Under the pieces are notes generated by a model. It was not told the origin of the DNA, ran no database searches, and saw only the letters and a list, made by a program, of their open reading frames with translations. A stretch of DNA of 64,000 nt, taken from the NCBI RefSeq assembly GCF_029633865.1, contig NC_079215.1, forward strand, positions 56,590,746-56,654,745. The letters are read 5' to 3'. The position numbers were made by a program, and so were the translations under genes. Positions 30,530 through 40,189 of the stretch are shown piece by piece (the stretch's first letter is position 1; the number at the start of each line of letters is the position of its first letter). The stretch comes from Lampris incognitus. Lineage: Eukaryota; Chordata; Actinopteri; Lampriformes; Lampridae.

Positions 30530-33500
30530 TTTGCATGATGAGGATTGTGTGCAGGTGCGCTCGGCAGATGAGAAGTTCGAGGTCAGGGAGAGGATCTGCT
30601 GCTATAGGAAGGTGTGTGGAGACATGAGATAGATGAGATAGTGGATCTCAGGAGACAGGGATAGCTCTGTAAGCAACTTGAGAGCAACTGTGCCCTGATT
30701 GCAAATGAACAAATAGCAGGCAGTATTTTGCACTTAACGCTGCCGCTACCACAAGTTATTCCTACCAATCAGACTTATCAATCCATCTCATGCACCAAGA
30801 AGCTGATGAGCTCTGCACTTATGAAGCTGAGATATAAAATCTCGCTGCTTAGAACGGCAGTTTAATTGGAGTCGTTAAAACTTTGAAGCGCCGTAAATCT
30901 TACGGCGTGCTGATAGAACGGCTGCGAGCCGGTGAGGAGCCAGTTTCAACAAAAGAGCTTTGGTGTTAAAAACCAGATGGCTCCTCCGTAGTGATTCTAT
31001 CCATATGCTGTGGACAGAGCTGTACTAATCATTTGTCTAGTTTTGGTTGATTTTACCACTAAAACGTGTGTTACCTAAAGGGCGTGAAGGGAGAAGGGCT
31101 CGGCATTGAAATGCACCAAAAAATACCAAATATTTTTTTTTTTTTTTAAAGAAATCATTTAAGAAATGGTTCTGCCATTTGAAAGGTCATGGTATCAAGA
31201 AGGTGTGAACAGTACCGACCCTGCAGAGCACCGGCTGCTGACTGCGGGTCGGCGCTGTGGTGATGGAGGCTGCAGGTGAAGAAGCCATTAGAAGGTCATT
31301 GTAAGTGTGTATGGGAGCGGATTGGAGGTATTTTGAGAAGGATTTTGTAAATCTTAACATTTAACGACGTCTAGTTTTTTAGTGCGTGTGTGTGTACAAG
31401 GTAATAAGAGAAGTCAAAGAAAAGGATGTGCTGGCGTGACTCGGCTGTGGGGTGAAGGCCCCCAGCTTCAGCCTTGAGACTGTTCTTTAGAGCAGGTTAG
31501 CAGCACACTCAGCCGTGCAGTTGCTGGCGGCAGGGTGTGCGTCATGGCTGCAGACCCCCGCTGAGGCGGCGGTGGGGTGGGAGCAGTCCCAAATCACAGA
31601 AAGGCCGTGTCGAAGGATGAGGCGTGCTGCGCCTTTGTTGAGTTAGCTGGTCTGGCAGCGGCTGCGTGTGTGTGTGTGTGTCTGTGTGAATTCTTAATTG
31701 CCATCATCACAGCAGTCTGACTTAATTAACCTCAGCCAGCCAGATAACGTCCCCGTCGCTGCAGCGTCCTTATCAGAGCCTCCGAAGCCGCCTCCGTATT
31801 CAGATTGTCGTACTGTGCAGCACGGTTACACTTTTCCTCAGTGAGCTAACGGTCAAAGCGCTCCATCTTTGGATGCCAACGACAGCTCAGGTGGATTCAC
31901 GGGGGCATGAATCTGGCCCTGGCCCGGTACAGCCTTGGAAAGCACTTATCACATTTACAGAACAACAGTTATGTCACTACCATGTTGTGGAAAGTGTGCC
32001 AAAACGTTGTTGTTGTGGGAAACCTTACACAAACACAAGGTCTCAAACCATCGACCCCCGCTGTGTTGCTCCTAATCCGGGACAGTCGTGATAACTCCAG
32101 GTTTTGACATCATAGATCCACGACCAGCATGTCAGCTCCACAAAACACCACCACCCGTCTCCAGATGGACCAAAGGAGGTGCTATTCTTTTTGATTTTCT
32201 CTTGTGCTTTTTTTTTTTTTAATGACCATTATTATGCGATAGTTGCGTTTAACTCTTCTCTGATGGATCCTGTTTTCCAAAGAGATGCCGTGAGCTCTGC
32301 CGAGACGGTCAGAGGGATGCTCTCGCTCTCCCGACTCCTTTGTGAATGTCACTGAATCATCAGGGATGGGTCACCGGTGATGAAACCTTTGGTCGTGAGG
32401 CCTCAAGCAGGAGTCTCCTTCACATCACTGTAGTAATGTGCACTGGTGAACCAGAGCAGGATAACATCGATTATTCCCCCCAACGCATTCTGCACATGTG
32501 CGTTTCTTTGGCAAACAGGACATTTTCTTTTCTATCACCTAATTTTGAAAACCCTTTCTTTTTGTATATTGTACATGTTTACATTGTATCTCGCATTGTC
32601 CTAAAGAGAAACAATATTAAATGTATTATCTTTGTTGTTTTGAATTTTCTTGTTTCACTCCCTGCATGTGGCCCTGCCGACGAAGACCGGCCGTGCGCCA
32701 CATTAATCTAGAAAACCCCGGCCGTGAAGTCAAAAGTGACAGTAATTTTGATGAATTGAGACATTTATCTCCCTTGACCTCGCTGTGCAGGCCAGAATAA
32801 GCGAGCGGGGATTTTGAAAACCCGAAGAATGAAGCTGTTTATATCTACCTAGCCATGAATCATGACAACACGGAGGAGGGCAGGTTGGAGGCAGTGGATA
32901 AAATGAATGGATGGGCTCTCCGAGCCCTGGCTCCCCACTAACGAGGAGAGACAGGGATTTTGTTTATTATCATCCATAGCTGAGTGGGAAGATGTATTAC
33001 TTGTGTCCTGATAAAGATGAAATATATGCAATTGTCTCCCCCTCCCATACCGGTTCCCCCAAGTCCGGTAACCTTGGGACTACCCAGCCTTTTGCAAGAG
33101 GGCTCACAAGGTCAGACTATTGCTCATGTGTGTCAGGGCCGGTTGTAGACCGACCGGTGAGAGGAGGAGATGTGGTACACGCACACTGAGTGAGAACCAG
33201 GCTAGTCTGCATGCTGCTGACCAGCATCGCTCTGGAGTATTAATCATTACTAGAGAAGCATTGTTCTGAACCCAACACCTCTGCTAGAGTTAATTCATTC
33301 AAAACCGGAAATGACAGAAAAAATTTACCACCTTAGATACGGTCAGTTAAATTAGTGGCAATTTTGGCAGCATCCCTCTCGCTGCCTCTCTCTCTCCCAT
33401 ACACAATGAAATGACTATAAACGTTTGATTCAAAATCTTCCCATTCAACCCCATGAAAATATTATTGCTAGATAAATCGGCTCAAATGTGTTACTGGATT

Positions 33501-33694
33501 TCTCAGCCAAAAATCCATACTTTTAAGAAGTAAAAACGGCTTAATTAGTGGCATATCTGAAATACTGAGTAATTAACGTGGAGAAGCCATTTTTCCATTC
33601 GTTCCGAGAAACGGCTTTGGCGAGGACTCGCCACTAGATGGCAGTCTTGACTCAAAAGCTTTGAAGGCCACTCGCTTCACAGAGCGCTGACTCC

Positions 33695-34015
33695 GGAGGA
33701 CCGCTCATGTATCAGCCGTTAACCACGGGCAATTTTGGTCTTACACACCCATGGCATCATTTTTACCCCTGATGACGTCTGACAGCCCTTAGCAAAGCAT
33801 GATGGTTATATGTCATTCCTTCCTCCTGCCACCTACTGCCCCCCTCTTGCAACGAGCAATCAGCCAGGCCTGCAAAGGCTTCCGTGTTAGCCAATCGGTA
33901 GGGGTTGGCCAGGTCCTGGCCTGGTCTCTGACACAAACTTCAGGGCTAAAAAAAAACCCCACGGGTGTGTAAGAACACATTTGCCATGGTAACGAATCCT
34001 ACACGAGGCCCCCCG
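33695..34015. mobile_element. Foldback element, family F, copy 1
   Basis: Diverged inverted arms: left near gctcatgtatcagccgttaa with cttacacacccatgg, right near gggtgtgtaagaacacattt with ccatggtaacgaatcc. The middle shares gagcaatcagccaggcctgc and acaaacttcagggctaaaaa with the copy at 53008-53281. Confidence 0.75.
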
Positions 34016-35380
34016 CAGGTCCTGATCGCGGAGCTCAACACATCCGGCACTTGTTTAATTGTACAAACATCTTAAGCTGTGAGAATGAAGCCGCGTCGTG
34101 CTCGGCGTCACGATCCTGCGATGTGGAGCGAGCGCCTGTCACGTGATCTCCCGCACGGGGCGAGGAACGGCTGATGATCGACAACCCGGATCAGGACCGA
34201 GACGTCGCGGCTCATCCGTCGCTCCGATGCCACGGCTCGTCGAGGCACGCGCCCCGCGATCTTGTTTGACGAGTGCTGACGTTATAAAGCTACGAATCCG
34301 CGCCTCTACTATCGAACACGTTTCCCAAATTCGGTCTTAAAAAGTGTAAAACTTAATTAACGTTTTGTTTTGTTTTAAGTCGTCCTCATGGCGCAGAGCT
34401 GTCCTGCTGGCCTTGGTGGCCAGACACCTGCCGCTTCTCAGGATTTTCGTTCTCACCCGTTTGACGCTGTTTTATGGCGACGTTATTTATTTTATTTTAT
34501 TTTATTTTATTTATCCAAACGATAAATTTACAACAATAAGGCAAAAACATTACAACTGAAAACTTTTCACCCTCTAGAAAACCACGAGCCGACACCACAA
34601 GAGCTGTAAAGACATGTACACAAACCATAAAAAAGGCATAACATAAATCAATTAATCGGAATAAAACATAGAATAATCATAAATGAATAAATTGAGCAGA
34701 ATAAAATGTAAATTGACAATACTGTAGTGGTTATGGGGCTACATAATTCCCCTTATCGAGCTGGTAGGAACCTTAGTTTACAGCTGCTGTTTCCTCGGTT
34801 CGGGTTTACAGTGACGCACTTCCGCTGCGCGAGTTTTTTGTTGTGGTAATGGTGGAAGGAATAAATGGTGTACGTTGTGTAGCCGAAAGAGAAAGTTGTC
34901 GCGACTCCTGCTTGAGCTCCTCTACAATACAATAACTGAATCGTAAATACGATCAACACTTGTTTGCCAGGCACGTTGTGACGCTGCCCCTCAAACTTTA
35001 AAGTTCCGCGTGATAACAGTTTTATAATAAAAAATGACCTTTTAATTGTTATTAATGTAATTGGCCTGTGTGAGATACAACAACGCCGGGCTTAACGTGG
35101 AACCCCTCGCCCTTGCCTGTTCTAACTGCCGGAGTGTCGGCCCGCTCACCGGCCGGAAGTGTGTTTCGTAACATCCTGTTAGCCTTACGTGGGCGCTAAC
35201 GCCAATCTAGCTGGTGTTTTAAAATCCCGCCATCTTTTGGTAATGCAGTTTATAAAGTTTTTTATTTTATTTAAAAGGACGTTGTCACCACTATGCTTGT
35301 TGGTGTTGGTCATTTTTTAATACTTATAAGGATGTCGTACAAAGCGTCGTTAGTACACAAAGGATACGTTTGGATGCATG
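34016..35380 (+). other. Intergenic, with a CpG-rich patch
   Basis: 34080-34320 has many CpG dinucleotides in a generally CpG-poor window, without a recognisable exon. A (TTTTA)n tract is at 34486-34512. The rest is unremarkable. Confidence 0.5.
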
Positions 35381-35575
35381 CTCAAAAATCCCGGTAAGGA
35401 AATCACAGAAGGCCGAATCTGGACTCGTTCACTGAGAGAAACGTTTCATCACTCATCTAAGTGACCTCTTCAGTCTCAACTGAGTGCAGGTCAGGTGTGA
35501 CAGAGGAAGATGCAGAGGACAGGAAGAGATGGAAACGGATGATCCGCTGTGGCGACCCCTAACGGGAGCAGCCGA

Positions 35576-35628
<53 letters not shown>

Positions 35629-36035
35629 TAGCACTAGTCTACACCCATCTACAGGCCAGTGGCCGCAAGGATGAGGACGTGCACATCCTTGATAAGGAGG
35701 AACGCTGGTTTGAATGGGGAGTCAAAGAGGCCATCTATGTGAAGAGGGAATGACCATCCCTGAACCGAGGATGGGGCCTAAGAGTACACCTGTCACCATT
35801 TTACAATGCTGTGATTGCAACTATTCCCCAATCCTCTGGGAATAGTACACATGGCCATTGTAACTCTAGTTAATGGTCACACTTTTTGCATATGAAAGTG
35901 GTCGTTATGCCACTGTATTGTTAATAAGGGTGGGGACACCTGCGGTCAGTCGAGACTGAAGAGGTCACTTAGATGAGTGATGAAACGTTTCTCTCGCAAT
36001 AAACATTGTATCCAAATGAACTGATTTAACCTTCT
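35381..36035 (+). mobile_element. Penelope-like element fragment, C-terminal end and inverted flanks
   Basis: 35635-35850 encodes HLQASGRKDEDVHILDKEER, WFEWGVKEAIYVKRE, an in-frame tga, and PSLNRGWGLRVHLSPFYNAV. This is the end of the GIY-YIG endonuclease region of teleost Penelope-like elements. Inverted flanking blocks (agtgacctcttcagtctca at left, tgagtgatgaaacgtttctc at right) resemble the terminal repeats of these elements. An RTE-like LINE tail is inserted at 35493-35627. The element is dead (premature stop, no RT). Confidence 0.78.
35493..35627 (+). mobile_element. RTE-like LINE tail, copy 3, nested
   Basis: Only the last 85 or so bases of the family plus about 17 AGT units: tgacagaggaagatgcagag, gatccgctgtggcgacccct and gagcagccgaaagtagtagt. 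It interrupts the Penelope-like fragment. Confidence 0.85.
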
Positions 36036-36548
36036 GTGATACGTAAAGAATAGTGGCCTATTTTATACAACAATATAACAAATATTGCACATGTAACGTG
36101 CAGACTATATAAAAATGTTGTTTTGTCATTTCCATAAAGCTGATATTTTTATGGTAAAATATCATCTTTTAACTACTATTAGTGGTAAACATTTCCCCCA
36201 AATCCCATAAAAATAAAGAAAAAAATGACTGTTTCGTGGATTATCGATTTGCCTATTAGTCACGTCCCGTGCTTTCCATGTGTTGCATAGGAAGAGATGT
36301 ATTTGACATATTCATAGACTAGCATTTATCTAGATCTCTTTAGATCAATTTGTTCTTTAGATCAGTTACTTTGAGGTCGTTGGTTGCACACAAATGAAAA
36401 AAACAAGTAAGTCGCAGTGTCTGAAGCCATGATCCACACTGCTTTCTTATTCAAGCAACATGAACGCAGTCATGTAAACCAGTATCCGGGCTGATCCATG
36501 CGAAAGACTGCAGTTGTGGATTCTGACCAAGTTGCATCTGTTGTTTTA
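36036..36548 (+). other. Intergenic, nothing recognised
   Basis: AT-rich sequence without frames or repeats that I can name. Confidence 0.5.
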
Positions 36549-37078
36549 TTATCACAGATAGCAAAATTGCTGTGGCCCGGACCCGTCCCACACCCGGCTT
36601 TCATCTGTCTTTCATCCGGCCCACATACCGTGTTGAATGATGGCACTTGGGCGGTCTGCTCCTGTTTGCCGGATCTGGGCCAGAACCAAACCATAACAGT
36701 GCCGCATGTGCCGCATATTTGCCAAAGGTGGCCCATATTTGTTTTGTGATATTTGCACCATATTCACCATTTACCACACGGGCCACTTCAGGGTCACATC
36801 CAGATTACATGTTGCCGAGAACACCGCATCTTTGCCAAAAAAGGCCCAGATTTGATTTGGCATATTTGGGCCATATTTGCTGTTATACCTAGGCCCACCT
36901 ACAGCTATGCGGCAAGGTCCATCACAGATAGCATCCGGATGTGGGCCACTTCAGGCTGACATCCATTTTGTCAGGGCCAGAAGAAGGCCATCAGTGCTGC
37001 ATCATTGCCTGAAGTGGCCCACATCCGAATGCTATCTGGGATGGACCCTGCCGCATAGCTGCAGGTGGGCCCAGGCCC
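36549..37078. mobile_element. Foldback / MITE complex related to 21791
   Basis: Starts with tcacagatagcaaaattgct. The right half is a long inverted repeat: arm ggcccacctacagctatgcg through gatagcatccggatgtgggc (36891-36965) against its reverse complement at 37005-37076, about 70 bp per arm at roughly 90% identity. The nested palindrome shares the agatagca end with the element at 21791. Confidence 0.78.
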
Positions 37079-37640
37079 GCCCACCCACTTGGCACTCAGG
37101 CCCACCCAATCAGAAGGCTCCCCTTTTTGCTGGATCACCCAGTGAATAGCAATAAATGAATACTTTTCAGTTATTTGACTATAAATAAAACTAAACCAAT
37201 TCTTGTTTCTTGCTTCTTGTTTACCCCATGATGGTGATGGGTCAGGTTTTTGAGTGGCAGTGCATTTCGCAAATGCCGGCTCGTGAGCAGCCCCTCCTCT
37301 TCCTCTCAGTGTACAGCCCGCCCACTGCACAGAGGAACAGAAGCTACTCTGTGCTAGCTAGCTGCTTGTAATGTAGGTTAAGATAAAAATCGTTGCTTAA
37401 CAAAGCAGTTTGCTTATGAATTAGTCACAAAAAGACGTGAGGGGTAGGAGGAAGAGAATTCAGCTCAAGTTCAGCCATCATTCACCCACCACCCGTCGCG
37501 TCGCCTCCTGCTGTATTCATCAGAAGCTAATTTACCATTTCGGACTGTAGTAGTCTGTTGCCTATTTCACTGTTATTGCTTATTGGGTATAGTTTTTGTT
37601 GGGTCTGCAACTGGATTTTATGGTGATGTTGCTGCATCTG

Positions 37641-37685
<45 letters not shown>

Positions 37686-38268
37686 GTTTAACAAGAGTGT
37701 GACGTCTTGAGTTGATGCAGTTGGCGGACAGTAGAGGGAGCTAGAGGACAAGATAGGATGTAAGTGACTGTAAGAGGGGAGAAGGAGTGTGACGTGGTTG
37801 TTGAAGTAAAGACGCGTATGCTAACAGACGTGCGTCTTCGAGTGGTCCCTTAGCAACACAACAAAGAGCTAGCTCAAAGTTCAATCCACACAGATTAAAA
37901 TGAACTAGTTCGCGCTGATGGTTCACAATTTAAAACTTTGAACAAAGTTCACGGTCCCGACTACTTCTCGTTCATTACTTCCGCTTTTTTCTTCTTCTTC
38001 TTCTTTTAATGAGCTACTCTGGCGGTCGGTCGGTCGGCTGTCTGTCTCTCACCCGGCGGGCACAGTTTGCAGAAAAGTGTGACGTTTCTTCCCGCTGGAC
38101 TCTGTGTTGATTTGTTCATGAGACTCTTTCAAAGAGCAGCTGCGTCTGAACGGCATGCCGTAAAACACAGTGTCGTAAAACACGCTCACGCTCACGTTCA
38201 TTAGACGCGAACGGGGGCTTCAGTTGCCGTTCACCAAAACGAGCACGTTCAGCGTGTTCATGCACAAC

Positions 38269-38331
<63 letters not shown>

Positions 38332-38409
38332 CCGACGTGCCAGGCTATGTGGCGCTGTTAAAGTTCATCTTGGTGCCGGTGACGTCACCTCTGACGATGT
38401 GTAAAGTGT
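37079..38409 (+). other. Intergenic, microsatellites only
   Basis: (TG)n tracts at 37641-37682 and 38271-38330. 37840-37970 has inverted-looking gaactagttcg and gaacaaagttcac motifs that may mark an old DNA transposon end, not confirmed. Confidence 0.5.
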
Positions 38410-38870
38410 GGCAAGATGGTGGCGCAAATTCACGTTTGCATCAGCCTCACCCGGTACCTGTCTTCGTTTGATGGCTGGGGGAGCTTGGTCTGCTGCGTCC
38501 CGTGGGCCCAGGGACCACGGCCCTGCCCGGAGCTGTGCCCCGAAGAGGGAACCCCGAGGGCGGTCTGATGGGACGCGGAAGCGGGGCAGGCTAAGCTAAC
38601 TGCTAGCCCATGCAGACCGGAAGTTCCGACAGTCATCCTGGCTGGCGTTCGTTCTCCTGGACAGCGATTTTTATTTATTATTATTATTATTTTTTAGTTT
38701 AGATATATGTGTTAGTTTGGATATATGTGTTCTTGTAGTTTTTGGATATGTGTTTTTGTCTTTGTGTTGCACTGCTGTGGGCTGGGGAAACAATGTGTCG
38801 TTTCATTTCATGTGCGCAACTGCATGAAATGAAACGACAAAGTGTTTCTGATTCTGGTTCTGATAAGCCT
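38410..38870 (+). mobile_element. Repeat family B, copy 2 with 5' head and 3' tail
   Basis: Head caagatggtggcgcaaattc and agcctcacccggtacctg; body cccgtgggcccagggaccac, gagggcggtctgatgggacg, gctaagctaactgctagccc; tail gttgcactgctgtgggctgg and tttctgattctggttctgat. The GATTCT-like end points to LINE-mediated mobility. A palindrome catttcatgtgcgcaactgc / gcatgaaatgaaacgac lies near the 3' end. Confidence 0.8.
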
Positions 38871-38935
38871 CGTATTATTAAACTGTGATGCATTCAAGCA
38901 AGTATAGTTGTAACGGCCTATTTTGGTGAACATAT

Positions 38936-39055
38936 TGTAGCGAATTCGGGGGGCAACCACAGGAACTGCCGCGGCCGGGACGCGAACCCGTATCGCCCGC
39001 ACCGCAGGAGACATCGCTAACCGCTCGACTAAGGGGTCAGACCCGCGAACCAGCG
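38936..39055 (-). mobile_element. tRNA-derived sequence, SINE head
   Basis: On the - strand: gaccccttagtcgagcggtt, agcgatgtctcctgcggtgc and a B box in gggttcgcgtcccggc. This resembles a tRNA half with both internal promoter boxes but lacks a plausible full cloverleaf 3' half, so a SINE or tRNA-derived fragment is likelier than a functional gene. Confidence 0.6.
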
Positions 39056-39743
39056 GCCAGCGTGTCTACTTATCCATGCACGTTACAATATTCATTTCAG
39101 AACCTATTAAGTATGAGTGGTCTTGGGTGGGCTAGCCCCACCTGATTTTCTCTGTGCCCGCCCACATTGTGATTTCTGCCTACGCCACAGCATGGACCTT
39201 TAACCAAGTTGAAACAAAATGTTGGCAATTAGGAGGAAAGTTTGATGGCAGTCAGAAATGTAGAATCGAGGGAAGTAGAAGTAGCGGGATGCTTCTGCAA
39301 ATACTCCAACTTTATGGGCTGCCTGCCTGCCTGGCCGCCCTGCCCAGTGAACCCAGGCTGGACAGCGGTCCCTCCACAGGGGCATGGATCAGCCATGATG
39401 GGCTGTCTGAGCTAAGGTCCAGCCGGACCAGGGACCTTCATGTAAACACCGCATTGTGTTTGACCCTGACCATGGTAGCCTAGCTTGGACACAAACATTT
39501 TTTAAACAAAGGTTCAAGCAACCATTTACAGATGCACCATGGTTGAATTTTAATCCCGAAACGGTGTAATCGTACTTCATGATCAGGTCAGTATCACGAT
39601 GCTCAGAATGGCATTAGGTGTTTAATGTATCTAACAATAACATTGCCATTTCCACTCTGGGCAGTTGTTAAGTACTGGTCTACCCTCGCTCCTTCCGGAT
39701 TAACAGGCCTGCATGATCTGAAAATTTAATTTTATCCTTTTTG

Positions 39744-40028
39744 GGTGGGGAGCCGGATGTGGGTATGTGTTCTGGTCGCTGCACTAGCGCCTCCTCTGGT
39801 CGCTCTGGGCACCTGTTCGGGGGGAGGAACTGGGGGGAATAGCGTGATCCTCCCGCGTGCTACGTCCCCCTGGCGAAACTCCTCACTGACAGGTGAAAAG
39901 AAGCGGCTGGTGACTCCACATGTATCGGAGGAGGCATGTTGTAGTCTGCAGCCCTCCCCGGATCGGCAGAGGGGGTGGAGCTGCGCCGGGTAGTCAGCCA
40001 GATATAATTGGGGAGAAAAAAATAAGCA
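39744..40028 (+). mobile_element. tRNA-derived SINE, family E, 3' part
   Basis: gagccggatgtgggtatgtg, actagcgcctcctctggtcg, gtgatcctcccgcgtgctac, gactccacatgtatcggagg and aattggggagaaaaaaataa. The tRNA-like head is missing. Opposite orientation to the other four copies. Confidence 0.83.
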
Positions 40029-40183
40029 AACAAATTGTATCCTCAAAACTGTTGAGACATTTAAATATTTCTGCTGTACTTGTCTCAACTTATGTTAGCA
40101 GTAAAACAATGTTCAGTTAACATGCGAATACTTCTTCTATGGTGATGTGAAGGAACAGCATGCACAAGATGTCTCCTTGAAAT

Positions 40184-40189
40184 TTTATT
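40184..40189 (-). terminator. NEURL1: Candidate NEURL1 polyadenylation signal
   Basis: AATAAA on the - strand (TTTATT on +). It lies 3.4 kb after the NEURL1 stop, at the end of a stretch free of the common SINEs and just before a SINE copy at 39744-40025. Position and hexamer fit a 3' end; cleavage would fall about 10-30 bp further left. Confidence 0.55.

Larger units (their letters stand above)
28901..33690 (+). other. Intergenic, no gene recognised
   Basis: Contains microsatellites at 30257-30325 and 30473-30528 but no recognised LINE or SINE and no frame with a known domain. 30830-32100 is more GC-balanced and unlike the flanking AT-rich DNA, so it could hold conserved non-coding elements; I cannot test conservation here. 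Confidence 0.5.

Noticed and set aside
35484..35753. Ser-repeat protein gene
   Set aside because: Artificial fusion of an (AGT)n LINE tail (poly-Ser) to a Penelope-like remnant with a stop.
38936..39055. A functional tRNA gene on the minus strand
   Set aside because: A and B boxes are present but the acceptor stem does not close convincingly by eye and it lies among repeat debris. tRNAscan-SE would decide.
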